Assembly (NCBI RefSeq): GCF_017876315.1
Contig: NZ_JAGINU010000001.1
Coordinates: 1,984,001-2,048,000, forward strand
From: Pseudonocardia parietis
GTDB taxonomy: Bacteria; Actinomycetota; Actinomycetes; Mycobacteriales; Pseudonocardiaceae
Direction of reading: 5' to 3'
DNA: 64,000 nt
This document shows, in pieces, positions 23,763 through 31,330 of this stretch; positions within the stretch are counted from its first letter, which is position 1, and each line of letters starts with the position of its first letter. The notes under the pieces are model-generated. The model saw nothing but the letters and a program-made list of their open reading frames with translations. It had not been told where the DNA came from and ran no database searches. The translations under genes were made by a program, and so were the position numbers.

Positions 23763-24916
23763 AGCTGGACGAGATCGCGATCGTCGGGGTCGGCGTGACG
23801 CCCCAGGAGAAGCGCTCGCGACGCAACTCCCTGCAGGTGGCCCTGGACGCGGCCGGGCTCGCGCTCGCCGACGCCGGGCTCCGGCACACCGACATCGACG
23901 GGATTGCGGCCCGGTGGCCGGGCCCCGGCGGAACCGAGCTGGCCCCGGGCTCGGCGGACTGGTCGACCCTGCTGGGCGTGCCGATCGACTGGATCGGTGA
24001 CTCCTACCCGCAGGGCGTCCCGGCGCTGATGGACGCCGCCGGGGCGATCCTGACCGGTCAGGCGACCACCGTGCTGATCACCGGTGGGCAGGCCGGCGTC
24101 CTCGGCGGCGACAAGGTGGCCGCCTACACCCGTCCGGGCAACGAGTTCGTCGAGCCCTTCGGCGCGTTCACCGCCACCCACTTCGCGCTGGTCGCGCAGC
24201 GGCATCTCGCGCGCTACCCGCACGCCCGGCGGGGCGCCGCCGAGATCGCCGCGACGATCCGCAACACCGGATCCGCGAACCCGGACGCGGTGATGCACGG
24301 CCGCGGTCCCTACACCGCGGACGACGTGCTGGGAGCACCGCCGGTCGTCGACCCGTTCACCCTGCTGGATCTCTGCCTCGCGTCCGAGGGCGGTGCCGCG
24401 ATCGTGGTGACGACCCTCGAACGTGCCCGGGACCTGCCGCACCATCCGGTCGTCGTGCTGGGTGCCGGGATGGAGTGGATGCGCCAGCAGTACGTCGACC
24501 CGGCCCGCTACGAGCAGGTCTGGTCGATCGGCGACCGTGCCGCCGCGAAGGCGTTCGCCCTCGCCGGGCTCGGCCCGGCCGACGTCGACGTCGCGCAGCT
24601 CTACGACGTCAACTCGCTCGAGGTGGCCCGCCAGTTCGAGGCGCTCGGGTTCTGCGAGGTGGGGGAGGGCACCGACTTCGCCCTCGCCACCGGGATCGGA
24701 CCGGACGGGAAGCTGCCGACCTGCACCGACGGCGGGCTGCTGTCGTTCAGCCACATCGGCTGGGGCGCCCCGACGCTGAAGATCGCGGAAGCGGTCCGGC
24801 AGCTGCGCGGCGACGCCGGTGACCGCCAGATCCACGGCGCCGAGGTCGCGGTCGCGGCCGGCGCCGGGTCCGGCGCCCAGTACTACAACCTCGCGCTGCT
24901 CGGCCGCGCTCGCTAG
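23759..24916 (+). CDS. SCP2-type thiolase-like protein, probable retro-aldolase partner of DUF35
   Basis: A 385-residue thiolase-fold protein (EIAIVGVGVTPQEKRSRRNS...GTDFALATGIGPDGKLPTCT...). The loop that carries the nucleophilic Cys in true thiolases reads WIGDSYPQGVPALM, with no Cys, and the C-terminal Cys loop is replaced by GAGSGAQYYNLALL. AQLYDVNSLEVARQFEALGF matches the SCP2/Ltp family. With the adjacent DUF35 protein it most resembles aldolases that cleave a beta-hydroxyacyl-CoA without thiolysis. Substrate unknown. It is coupled to the gene upstream by an ATGA overlap. Confidence 0.82.
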   Translation: MKLDEIAIVGVGVTPQEKRSRRNSLQVALDAAGLALADAGLRHTDIDGIAARWPGPGGTELAPGSADWSTLLGVPIDWIGDSYPQGVPALMDAAGAILTGQATTVLITGGQAGVLGGDKVAAYTRPGNEFVEPFGAFTATHFALVAQRHLARYPHARRGAAEIAATIRNTGSANPDAVMHGRGPYTADDVLGAPPVVDPFTLLDLCLASEGGAAIVVTTLERARDLPHHPVVVLGAGMEWMRQQYVDPARYEQVWSIGDRAAAKAFALAGLGPADVDVAQLYDVNSLEVARQFEALGFCEVGEGTDFALATGIGPDGKLPTCTDGGLLSFSHIGWGAPTLKIAEAVRQLRGDAGDRQIHGAEVAVAAGAGSGAQYYNLALLGRAR

Positions 24917-24945
24917 GGCCACCACCACCGGAAGGAGAGTCGACG

Positions 24946-26091
24946 ATGACGACGACCGAGGCGCCACGTGGCGCCGCCGACGGGATCGACCTGAAGCGCA
25001 ACGGGGTGATCGACTCCGACGTGCATCCGAACTTCGTGAACGGCATCCGGGACCTGATGCCCTACATGACCGAGACCTGGCGGACCCGCCTGGGCATCAG
25101 CGGCGCGGACTGGGCGAAGGGCATGGCGGCGGCGCAGTTCACGCTGCCCCTGGACTACCTCTACATCAACCCGGCGGGCGCCTACCGTGAGGACGCCGCT
25201 CAGCCCGGTGTCCCGCCGGCCACGGACCCGGTCTTCACGGCCCAGCAGCTGCTGGACCCGCACGGGATCTACCGGGCGGTCCTGCTGTCCGGGCAGTGCC
25301 TGGGCATCGGCGCGATGCCCGACGGCATGGTCGCCGCGACCATCGCCTCGGCCTACAACGAGTGGATGTGCGAGCGCTGGCTGCAGCAGGACGAGCGCTT
25401 CCGCGGGGCGCTGGTCGTCGCGCCGCAGGACCCGGAGGCCGCGGTCGCCGAGATCGACCGGATGGCGAAGCGGGACGGCGTGGTCGCGGTGTTCATGCCG
25501 CTGGGCCAGATCCTGATGGGCGAGAAGCACTACTGGCCGATCTACGAGGCCTGCGCCCGGCACGAGCTGCCGCTCGTGACGCACCCGAGTGGCACCGAGA
25601 ACGTCTTCGCCAAGGCCCCGCAGATGGCCGGCACACCGACGTTCTACCTGGAGTGGCACACCGCGCTGGGCCAGATCCACCAGTCGAACACGCTGAGCAT
25701 GCTCTGCCACGGGGTGTTCGAGAAGTTCCCGAAGCTCACGCACGTGATCGCCGAGGGCGGGTTCATGTGGGCGCTCGAGGTCATGTGGAAGCTCGACCGG
25801 GACTGGAAGGGGCTGCGCAACGAGGTGCCGTGGCTGACCCGGCCGCCGTCGGAGTATCTGCTCGACCACGTCCGGTTCACCACCCAGCCGTTCATCGAGC
25901 CGCACGACCCGCGCCACCTGGCGCCGCTGATGGAGATGCTGCACGCCGACCGGGTGCTGATGTACAGCTCGGACTATCCGCACTGGGACTTCGACAACCC
26001 CGACCGCGCACTGGCCCAGCTCAGCCCGGAGCTGCGCAGGCGGATCCAGGTCGAGACGCCCCGCGAGGTCTACGGAGACCGCCTTGACTGA
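24946..26091 (+). CDS. Amidohydrolase_2 family protein (ACMSD/gamma-resorcylate decarboxylase-like)
   Basis: A 381-residue metal-dependent TIM-barrel protein. Metal ligands are suggested by DSDVHP near residue 25, VTHPSG, the LCHGVF region and YSSDYPHWDF near the C-terminus. Relatives decarboxylate or hydrolyse aromatic and cyclic acids. HAALP-type side-chain metabolism or ring hydrolysis of a CoA-linked intermediate is also possible. ATG 24946 follows GGAAGGAGAG. A second, smaller member of the superfamily is encoded at 29769 in the same operon. Confidence 0.85.
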   Translation: MTTTEAPRGAADGIDLKRNGVIDSDVHPNFVNGIRDLMPYMTETWRTRLGISGADWAKGMAAAQFTLPLDYLYINPAGAYREDAAQPGVPPATDPVFTAQQLLDPHGIYRAVLLSGQCLGIGAMPDGMVAATIASAYNEWMCERWLQQDERFRGALVVAPQDPEAAVAEIDRMAKRDGVVAVFMPLGQILMGEKHYWPIYEACARHELPLVTHPSGTENVFAKAPQMAGTPTFYLEWHTALGQIHQSNTLSMLCHGVFEKFPKLTHVIAEGGFMWALEVMWKLDRDWKGLRNEVPWLTRPPSEYLLDHVRFTTQPFIEPHDPRHLAPLMEMLHADRVLMYSSDYPHWDFDNPDRALAQLSPELRRRIQVETPREVYGDRLD

Positions 26092-26482
26092 GACGACCAG
26101 CCAGGCACCGCACCGCGCCGTGCCGCGGGGTACCCCGCACGTCATCTGCCGCGCCGACGAGCTGCCGCCCGGCACCCGGAAGATCGTCGAGATCGACGGC
26201 ACCTCGATCGGGGTGCTCAACGTCGACGGCCGGTTCCACGCGCTGCGCAACCAGTGCCCGCACCACGGCGCACCGCTCTGCCAGGGCGCGGTCAGAGGCA
26301 CGATGGCCGACACCGCGCCGCACGAGTACAGCTACGGCCAGCACAACGAGTGGATCGCCTGCCCGTGGCACGGCTTCGAGTTCCGGCTCGAGACCGGGCG
26401 GCCGTTGCTGTCCACCGAGCGGGCCCGGGTGCGGGTCTACCCCGTCGTGGTCGACGACGGCGACGTCGTGCTCTACGTCTGA
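26084..26482 (+). CDS. Rieske-type 2Fe-2S ferredoxin
   Basis: A 132-residue Rieske protein. Cluster ligands are C58 and H60 (NQCPHHGAPL) and C93 and H96 (IACPWHGFEF). An insert of about 20 residues between the two halves (GTMADTAPHEYSYGQHNEW) is longer than in NirD or small dioxygenase ferredoxins. The TTG at 26084 overlaps the amidohydrolase end by 8 bp and has a GGAG upstream. No Rieske oxygenase alpha subunit is in the window, so its partner may be a P450 or an enzyme encoded elsewhere. Confidence 0.88.
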   Translation: MTETTSQAPHRAVPRGTPHVICRADELPPGTRKIVEIDGTSIGVLNVDGRFHALRNQCPHHGAPLCQGAVRGTMADTAPHEYSYGQHNEWIACPWHGFEFRLETGRPLLSTERARVRVYPVVVDDGDVVLYV

Positions 26483-26510
26483 GCACGCCCTAGCGGAGAA
26501 GAGACGACAC

Positions 26511-28052
26511 ATGGACATCGGTGTCGCCGTACTGGCGCATGCCCGGAACACACCGACGGCGACGGCCGCCTTCGACGGCGACCGGTCGCTGACCTACGCC
26601 GAGCTCGACGCCCGCACCAACCGGCTGGCGAACACCCTGCAGGGACGGTTCGGCGTCCGGCCGGGCGACCGGGTCGCGGTACTGCTGCGCAACCGGCTCG
26701 AGGTGGCGGAGGCGATCGTCGCCTGCGCCAAGGCCGGCGCCGTCTACTGCGGGCTCAACTTCCGGATGAGCGAGGACGAGTACCGCTCGATCTTCGCCAA
26801 CGCCGGCGCCCGGGTGCTCGTCACCGAGGAGCCGTTCCGGGAGCTGGCGGGGACGTTGGCCGGTGAGTTCGGCCTGTCCGTGCTCGACGTCGACGACCCG
26901 TCCGACGCCGGGTACGGCAGCCTCGCCGCGGCATCGGCCGCGCCGCCGCCGACCGTGCACGCCCGCCGGTCGACCGACGAGTTCTGCATCGTCTACACCA
27001 GCGGGACGACCGGGGCGCCCAAGGGCATCCTGTTCGACGCCCGGGCGGTGGCGACGCACGCGATGGTGGCCGGCCTGGAGTACGGCATGTCGGCGAGCTC
27101 GCGCTGGCTGACGACGATCCCGCACAACTCCAGCGTCCAGATCACCATCGCGCCGAGCTTCTTCCTCGGCGGCGCGGTCGGTTTCCACGACGCGCGTGGC
27201 TTCGACCCGGAGGGGTTCGCCGCCGAGGCGGCCCGCCGGCAGGCCACCCACACCTACCTGGTGCCGACCATGCTCTACCGGGTCCTCGAGGCGGGCCTGG
27301 ACGCCTCGGCGCTGTCGACACTGACCTCCATCGGCTACGGGGCCGCGCCGATCGCCCCGGACCGCGTCACCGAGCTGGTCGAGCGGTTCGGCCCGGTGTT
27401 CAGCCAGCTCTACGGCATGGCCGAGGTCGCCTCGATCGCGACCATGCTCCGCCAGGACGACCACCGCCGGATCGCCGCCGGGCGCTCGGACCTGACCGCG
27501 TCGGCGGGGCGGCCGTCGTTCCTGACCGATGTGCGGGTGGTGGCCGACGACGGCGGCGACGCGGCCCCCGGCGAGCGCGGCGAGGTGCTCTTCCACACCC
27601 CGTACACGATGCTCGGCTACCACAAGAACCCGGAGAAGACGGCCGAGACGCTGGTCGACGGGTGGGTGCACTCCGGTGACATCGGCGTCTTCGACGAGGA
27701 GGGCTACCTCTACGTCGTCGACCGCAAGAAGGACCTGATCATCCGGGGCGGCTACAACATCACACCGTCGGAGATCGAGAACGTGCTCTACACGCACCCG
27801 GCGGTCCTGGAGGCCGCGGTGGTGGGCCTCCCGGACTCCGAGTGGGGCGAGTCGGTGCTGGCCGCGGTGGCGCTGCGTGCGGGCAGGCACCTCGACGACG
27901 ACGAGCTGCAGCGGCACTGCCGGGCCGCGGGCCTGTCGAGCATCAAGATCCCGGAGCGGGTCCTGACGATGGACTCGCTGCCGAAGAACGCCGTCGGCAA
28001 GATCGCGAAGCGGTCGGTGGTCGACCTCGTCACCGGCGAGGCCGCCCCGTGA
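26511..28052 (+). CDS. AMP-dependent acyl/aryl-CoA ligase
   Basis: A 513-residue ANL-superfamily ligase. The P-loop is IVYTSGTTGAPKG, the A5-type motif is YGMAEVAS, and the hinge and C-terminal motifs are HSGDIGVFDEEGYLYVVDRKKDLIIRG and the catalytic Lys in KNAVGKIAK. It activates a carboxylic acid to its CoA thioester, the entry step for the CoA enzymes nearby. ATG 26511 follows GCGGAGAAGAG, and the stop overlaps the reductase GTG. Substrate specificity cannot be read from the sequence. Confidence 0.92.
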   Translation: MDIGVAVLAHARNTPTATAAFDGDRSLTYAELDARTNRLANTLQGRFGVRPGDRVAVLLRNRLEVAEAIVACAKAGAVYCGLNFRMSEDEYRSIFANAGARVLVTEEPFRELAGTLAGEFGLSVLDVDDPSDAGYGSLAAASAAPPPTVHARRSTDEFCIVYTSGTTGAPKGILFDARAVATHAMVAGLEYGMSASSRWLTTIPHNSSVQITIAPSFFLGGAVGFHDARGFDPEGFAAEAARRQATHTYLVPTMLYRVLEAGLDASALSTLTSIGYGAAPIAPDRVTELVERFGPVFSQLYGMAEVASIATMLRQDDHRRIAAGRSDLTASAGRPSFLTDVRVVADDGGDAAPGERGEVLFHTPYTMLGYHKNPEKTAETLVDGWVHSGDIGVFDEEGYLYVVDRKKDLIIRGGYNITPSEIENVLYTHPAVLEAAVVGLPDSEWGESVLAAVALRAGRHLDDDELQRHCRAAGLSSIKIPERVLTMDSLPKNAVGKIAKRSVVDLVTGEAAP

Positions 28053-29014
28053 CCGCCCCCGCCGCCGCGGCACCGCCGGAGTGCAAGGTCGAGATCACCG
28101 TCCGGGAGGAGCTCGCCGAGGGCGTCGTCGGTCTCGAGCTGCGCCGCTGCGACGGCGGGGAGCTGCCCGGGTGGACCGCCGGAGCGCACATCGACCTGCT
28201 GCTCGACGAGGGGCTCGAACGGCAGTACTCGCTGTGCGGTGACCCGGCCGACCGGCAGGCGTGGCGGATCGCGGTGCTGCGTGAGCCACACGGCCGCGGG
28301 GGCTCGGCGTACGTGCACGAACGGCTCGCCGTCGGTGACGTGCTCACCGTGCGGGGCCCGCGCAACAACTTCGCCCTCGATCCGGCCCCGCGCTACGTGT
28401 TCGTCGCCGGGGGCATCGGCATCACCCCGATCCTGCCGATGATCCGGCAGGCCGAGGCCGCCGGAGCGGACTGGACGCTGGCCTACGGCGGCAGGCGGGC
28501 GGGCTCGATGGCCTACCGCGAGGTACTCGCCGCGCACGGCGACCGGGTCCGGATCCATCCGGAGGACAGCGCCGGGTTGCTGCCGCTGGCCGAGATCCTC
28601 GCCGGCCCCGCGGACGGCACGCTCGTCTACTGCTGCGGGCCGGAACCGCTGCTGCAGGCGGTCGAGCAGGCCTGTGCGGGACGGGCGAGCGGCGCGCTGC
28701 GGGTGGAGCGGTTCACGCCCAAGGACGTCGCCGGTGCCGTCCGGTCGACGGCGTTCACCGTGCGGTGCACCCGGTCCGGCATCGCGGTCGAGGTCGGGCC
28801 GGACCGCTCGATCCTCGATGCCCTCGAGGACGCGGGGGCACCCGTCATGTCCTCCTGCCGGGAGGGCACCTGTGGAACCTGCGAGTCCCCGGTGACGGCC
28901 GGTCGCCCGGACCACCGCGACTCCCTGCTGACCCCCGACGAGCAGGACGCAGGCGACACGATGCTGATCTGCGTCTCCCGCTCGCTCGACGACGAGCTCG
29001 TGCTCGACATCTAG
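28049..29014 (+). CDS. Phthalate-dioxygenase-reductase/VanB-like oxidoreductase (flavin + NAD + 2Fe-2S)
   Basis: A 321-residue three-domain reductase. It has a flavin-binding RQYSLCGDP near residue 57, an NAD domain with FVAGGIGITPILPMI, and a C-terminal plant-type ferredoxin domain with CREGTCGTCE plus LICVSRS. It moves electrons from NAD(P)H to an oxygenase. Together with the Rieske ferredoxin two genes upstream it can form an electron chain, although no Rieske oxygenase gene is present here. GTG 28049 overlaps the CoA-ligase stop. Confidence 0.9.
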   Translation: MTAPAAAAPPECKVEITVREELAEGVVGLELRRCDGGELPGWTAGAHIDLLLDEGLERQYSLCGDPADRQAWRIAVLREPHGRGGSAYVHERLAVGDVLTVRGPRNNFALDPAPRYVFVAGGIGITPILPMIRQAEAAGADWTLAYGGRRAGSMAYREVLAAHGDRVRIHPEDSAGLLPLAEILAGPADGTLVYCCGPEPLLQAVEQACAGRASGALRVERFTPKDVAGAVRSTAFTVRCTRSGIAVEVGPDRSILDALEDAGAPVMSSCREGTCGTCESPVTAGRPDHRDSLLTPDEQDAGDTMLICVSRSLDDELVLDI

Positions 29015-29022
29015 GAGAGATC

Positions 29023-29772
29023 ATGGACTTCGACCTGGAAGGCAAGGTCGCGATCGTCACGGGCGCGAGCCGCGGCCTGGGCCGGGCGGCCGCCGAGGCG
29101 CTCGCCGCCGAGGGCGTGCGGGTGCTCGCCGTCGCGCGGACCACCCCGGACCTGGAGAAGCTGCGGGCCGGTGACCCGGACCGGATCGCGATCGCCACCG
29201 TCGACATGCGGTCGGCCGACGAGGTGGCCGCCCTCGCGGACCTCGCGGTCGAACGCTTCGGGCGGCTCGACATCGTGGTGAACAACGCGGGGATCGCGCC
29301 GGCCGGGAAGTTCTCCGAGCAGCCCCAGGCGCAGTGGGACGAGGTCTTCGACGTCAACGTCCGCGCGCCCGCGGTGCTGTCCCGCGCCGCCGGGCGGCAC
29401 CTGCTCGCCCAGCGCTCCGGCAAGATCATCAACGTCGCCAGCACGTCCGGGGTCAACGGCAAACCGATCCTGGTGTCGTACTCGGCGTCCAAGGGTGCGG
29501 TGCTGCAGTTCACCAAGGCACTGGCCGCGGAGTGGGGCCGCTTCGGCGTGCAGGTCACCGCGATCGCGCCGGGTGCCTTCGAGACCGACGCCCAGTCGGC
29601 CGTGCTGGAGGACCCGGAGACCCTGACCCGGCGGCTGCGCAAGATCCCGGCGGGCCGGATGGGCCGGACCGACGAGTTCGGGCCGCTGGTCTGCTATCTC
29701 GCGAGCCCGCTGTCGGACTTCATGACCGGCTCGGTCGTCGTGTTCGACGGGGGAGAGGTGAACAAGCTGTGA
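29023..29772 (+). CDS. Short-chain dehydrogenase/reductase (SDR)
   Basis: A 249-residue classical SDR: AIVTGASRGLGRA, NNAGIAP, the STSGVN Ser and YSASKGAV, then a VVFDGGEVNKL end. ATG 29023 follows TAGGAGAG, 8 bp after the reductase stop. The stop overlaps the next GTG. Probably a 3-hydroxyacyl-CoA or ring-alcohol dehydrogenase of the pathway. Confidence 0.88.
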   Translation: MDFDLEGKVAIVTGASRGLGRAAAEALAAEGVRVLAVARTTPDLEKLRAGDPDRIAIATVDMRSADEVAALADLAVERFGRLDIVVNNAGIAPAGKFSEQPQAQWDEVFDVNVRAPAVLSRAAGRHLLAQRSGKIINVASTSGVNGKPILVSYSASKGAVLQFTKALAAEWGRFGVQVTAIAPGAFETDAQSAVLEDPETLTRRLRKIPAGRMGRTDEFGPLVCYLASPLSDFMTGSVVVFDGGEVNKL

Positions 29773-30560
29773 GCATGATCATCGACGGTCACACGCACGT
29801 CTATCCGGACCGGGTGGCGAAGAAGGCCATCGCGGGCTCGCCCGCGGACCTGAAGCGCTTCGGCGACGGCACCGTCGGCAGCCTGACCGAGGTCATGGCC
29901 GCCTCCGGGGTGGACCGGTCGGTGTGCCTGGGCGTCGCCAACACCCCGGAGCGGGTGGACAACGCCAACCGCTTCGCCGGGTCCCTGGACCCCGCGCGGT
30001 TCGTCGGGTTCGGGTCCGTGCATCCCGGGCTGAGTCCCGAGGAGAACGTGGCGAGCCTGCGCACCCACGGGCTCAAGGGGGCCAAGGTGCACCCGATGTT
30101 CCAGGACCTGCGGCTCGACGACCCGCGGCTGCTCGCCACCCTGGACGCGATGTCCGGTGAGTTCGCCGTGATCATCCATGTCGGCGCGGCGGGAACGGAC
30201 CCGGGCGAGCGGTGCAGCCCGGCGATGCTCGCCGAGATCGTCCGGCAGTTCCCGCGGCTCGACGTGGTCGCCTGTCACTTCGGCGGCTACCACCGCTTCG
30301 AGGAGGCGTTCGAGACGGTGGTCGGACTGCCCGTCCACCTCGACACGTCGTGGCCGCCCTCGCTGGCGACCCTGGACCCGGCGCGGGTCCGCGCGGCCGT
30401 CGAGAAGCACGGTGCCGACCGGATCGTGTTCGCCTCGGACTGGCCGATGGCCGACCCGGGCGCGGAGATCACCGCGATCCGCGACCTCGGGCTCTCCGAC
30501 ACCGACACCGACGCGGTGCTCGGGGGGAACCTCGCCCGGCTGCTCGGCCTGCAGCCGTGA
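29769..30560 (+). CDS. Amidohydrolase_2 family protein, second copy
   Basis: A 263-residue TIM-barrel amidohydrolase. It shows a full metal-site pattern: DGHTHVYP (HxH), a Lys/His region HGLKGAKVHP, IIHVGAAG, VACHFGGYHRF and a late Asp in FASDWPMADP. It is shorter than the copy at 24946 and only distantly related. It probably performs a hydrolytic or decarboxylating step. GTG 29769 overlaps the SDR stop; ATG 29775 is an alternative start. Confidence 0.85.
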   Translation: MSMIIDGHTHVYPDRVAKKAIAGSPADLKRFGDGTVGSLTEVMAASGVDRSVCLGVANTPERVDNANRFAGSLDPARFVGFGSVHPGLSPEENVASLRTHGLKGAKVHPMFQDLRLDDPRLLATLDAMSGEFAVIIHVGAAGTDPGERCSPAMLAEIVRQFPRLDVVACHFGGYHRFEEAFETVVGLPVHLDTSWPPSLATLDPARVRAAVEKHGADRIVFASDWPMADPGAEITAIRDLGLSDTDTDAVLGGNLARLLGLQP

Positions 30561-31330
30561 CGCGCCGGGTCGCCCTGGTGACCGGCAGCGCCCGCGGGAT
30601 CGGTCGTGCGATCCTCGAGCGGCTGGCGGTCGACCACGACTGTGTCGTGCACGGGCGCCGGGACGTCGACGCGGCGCAGGAAGTGGCCCGGATCGCGGGT
30701 GCGGCCGGAGCACGGACCCTCGTGGTGACCGCCGACCTGGCCGATCCCGACCAGGTCGCCGACCTCGCCGATCAGGCCCTCGCGCGGTTCGGCAGGGTGG
30801 ACACCCTGGTCGCGAACGCAGCGTCGACGGTGTTCCGGCCGCTGGCCGGCCTGGCGGCCCGGCACAGCCGGACGACCTTCGCCACGGTGGTCGACAGCCT
30901 GGTCGAGCTGGTGCACCGCACCGCACCGGTCATGCGGCCGGGCGGGCGGTTGCTCACCATCGGCGGGCTCGATGCCCGGTTCGCGCAGGCCGGGCACGGG
31001 CTGCTCGGCGGGGCGAAGGCGGCTCTGGAGGCGCTCACCCGGTCCTGGGCCGTCGAGCTCGGACCGCAGGGCGTCACGGCGAACACGATCGTTCCCGGCC
31101 CCGTCCGCACCGACTCGCTGGAGATCTATCTCGACGGCCGGGAGGATGTGCGCAGGCTGCTCGTCGACCACACCCCGGTCGGCCGCCTGTGCACCCCGGC
31201 CGACATCGCCGACGTCGCCGCGTTCCTGGTCTCGCCGGCCGGGGGCATGATCTCCGGCCAGGTGATCACCGTCGACGGCGGGATCAGCGCCCAGGGCGGG
31301 CCCTGGGGCGCGATGCGGGAGCTGTGGTGA
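30557..31330 (+). CDS. SDR-family protein with altered catalytic motif
   Basis: A 257-residue SDR fold: ALVTGSARGIGRAI, VANAAST and VITVDGGISAQGG. The classical YxxxK is missing: the Lys is in GHGLLGGAKAALEALTRSWA with Leu where Tyr belongs. The spacing resembles FabL-type enoyl reductases (YxxxxxxK), but the Tyr position there is His. It may be an enoyl-thioester reductase variant or a catalytically changed SDR. GTG 30557 overlaps the preceding stop, and its stop overlaps the following flavoprotein GTG. Confidence 0.8.
   Translation: MTRRVALVTGSARGIGRAILERLAVDHDCVVHGRRDVDAAQEVARIAGAAGARTLVVTADLADPDQVADLADQALARFGRVDTLVANAASTVFRPLAGLAARHSRTTFATVVDSLVELVHRTAPVMRPGGRLLTIGGLDARFAQAGHGLLGGAKAALEALTRSWAVELGPQGVTANTIVPGPVRTDSLEIYLDGREDVRRLLVDHTPVGRLCTPADIADVAAFLVSPAGGMISGQVITVDGGISAQGGPWGAMRELW

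Noticed and set aside
26084..26482. Rieske protein as a NirD nitrite reductase subunit
   Set aside because: No nirB or assimilatory nitrogen genes are nearby and the insert between the cluster motifs is atypical; the catabolic context fits better.
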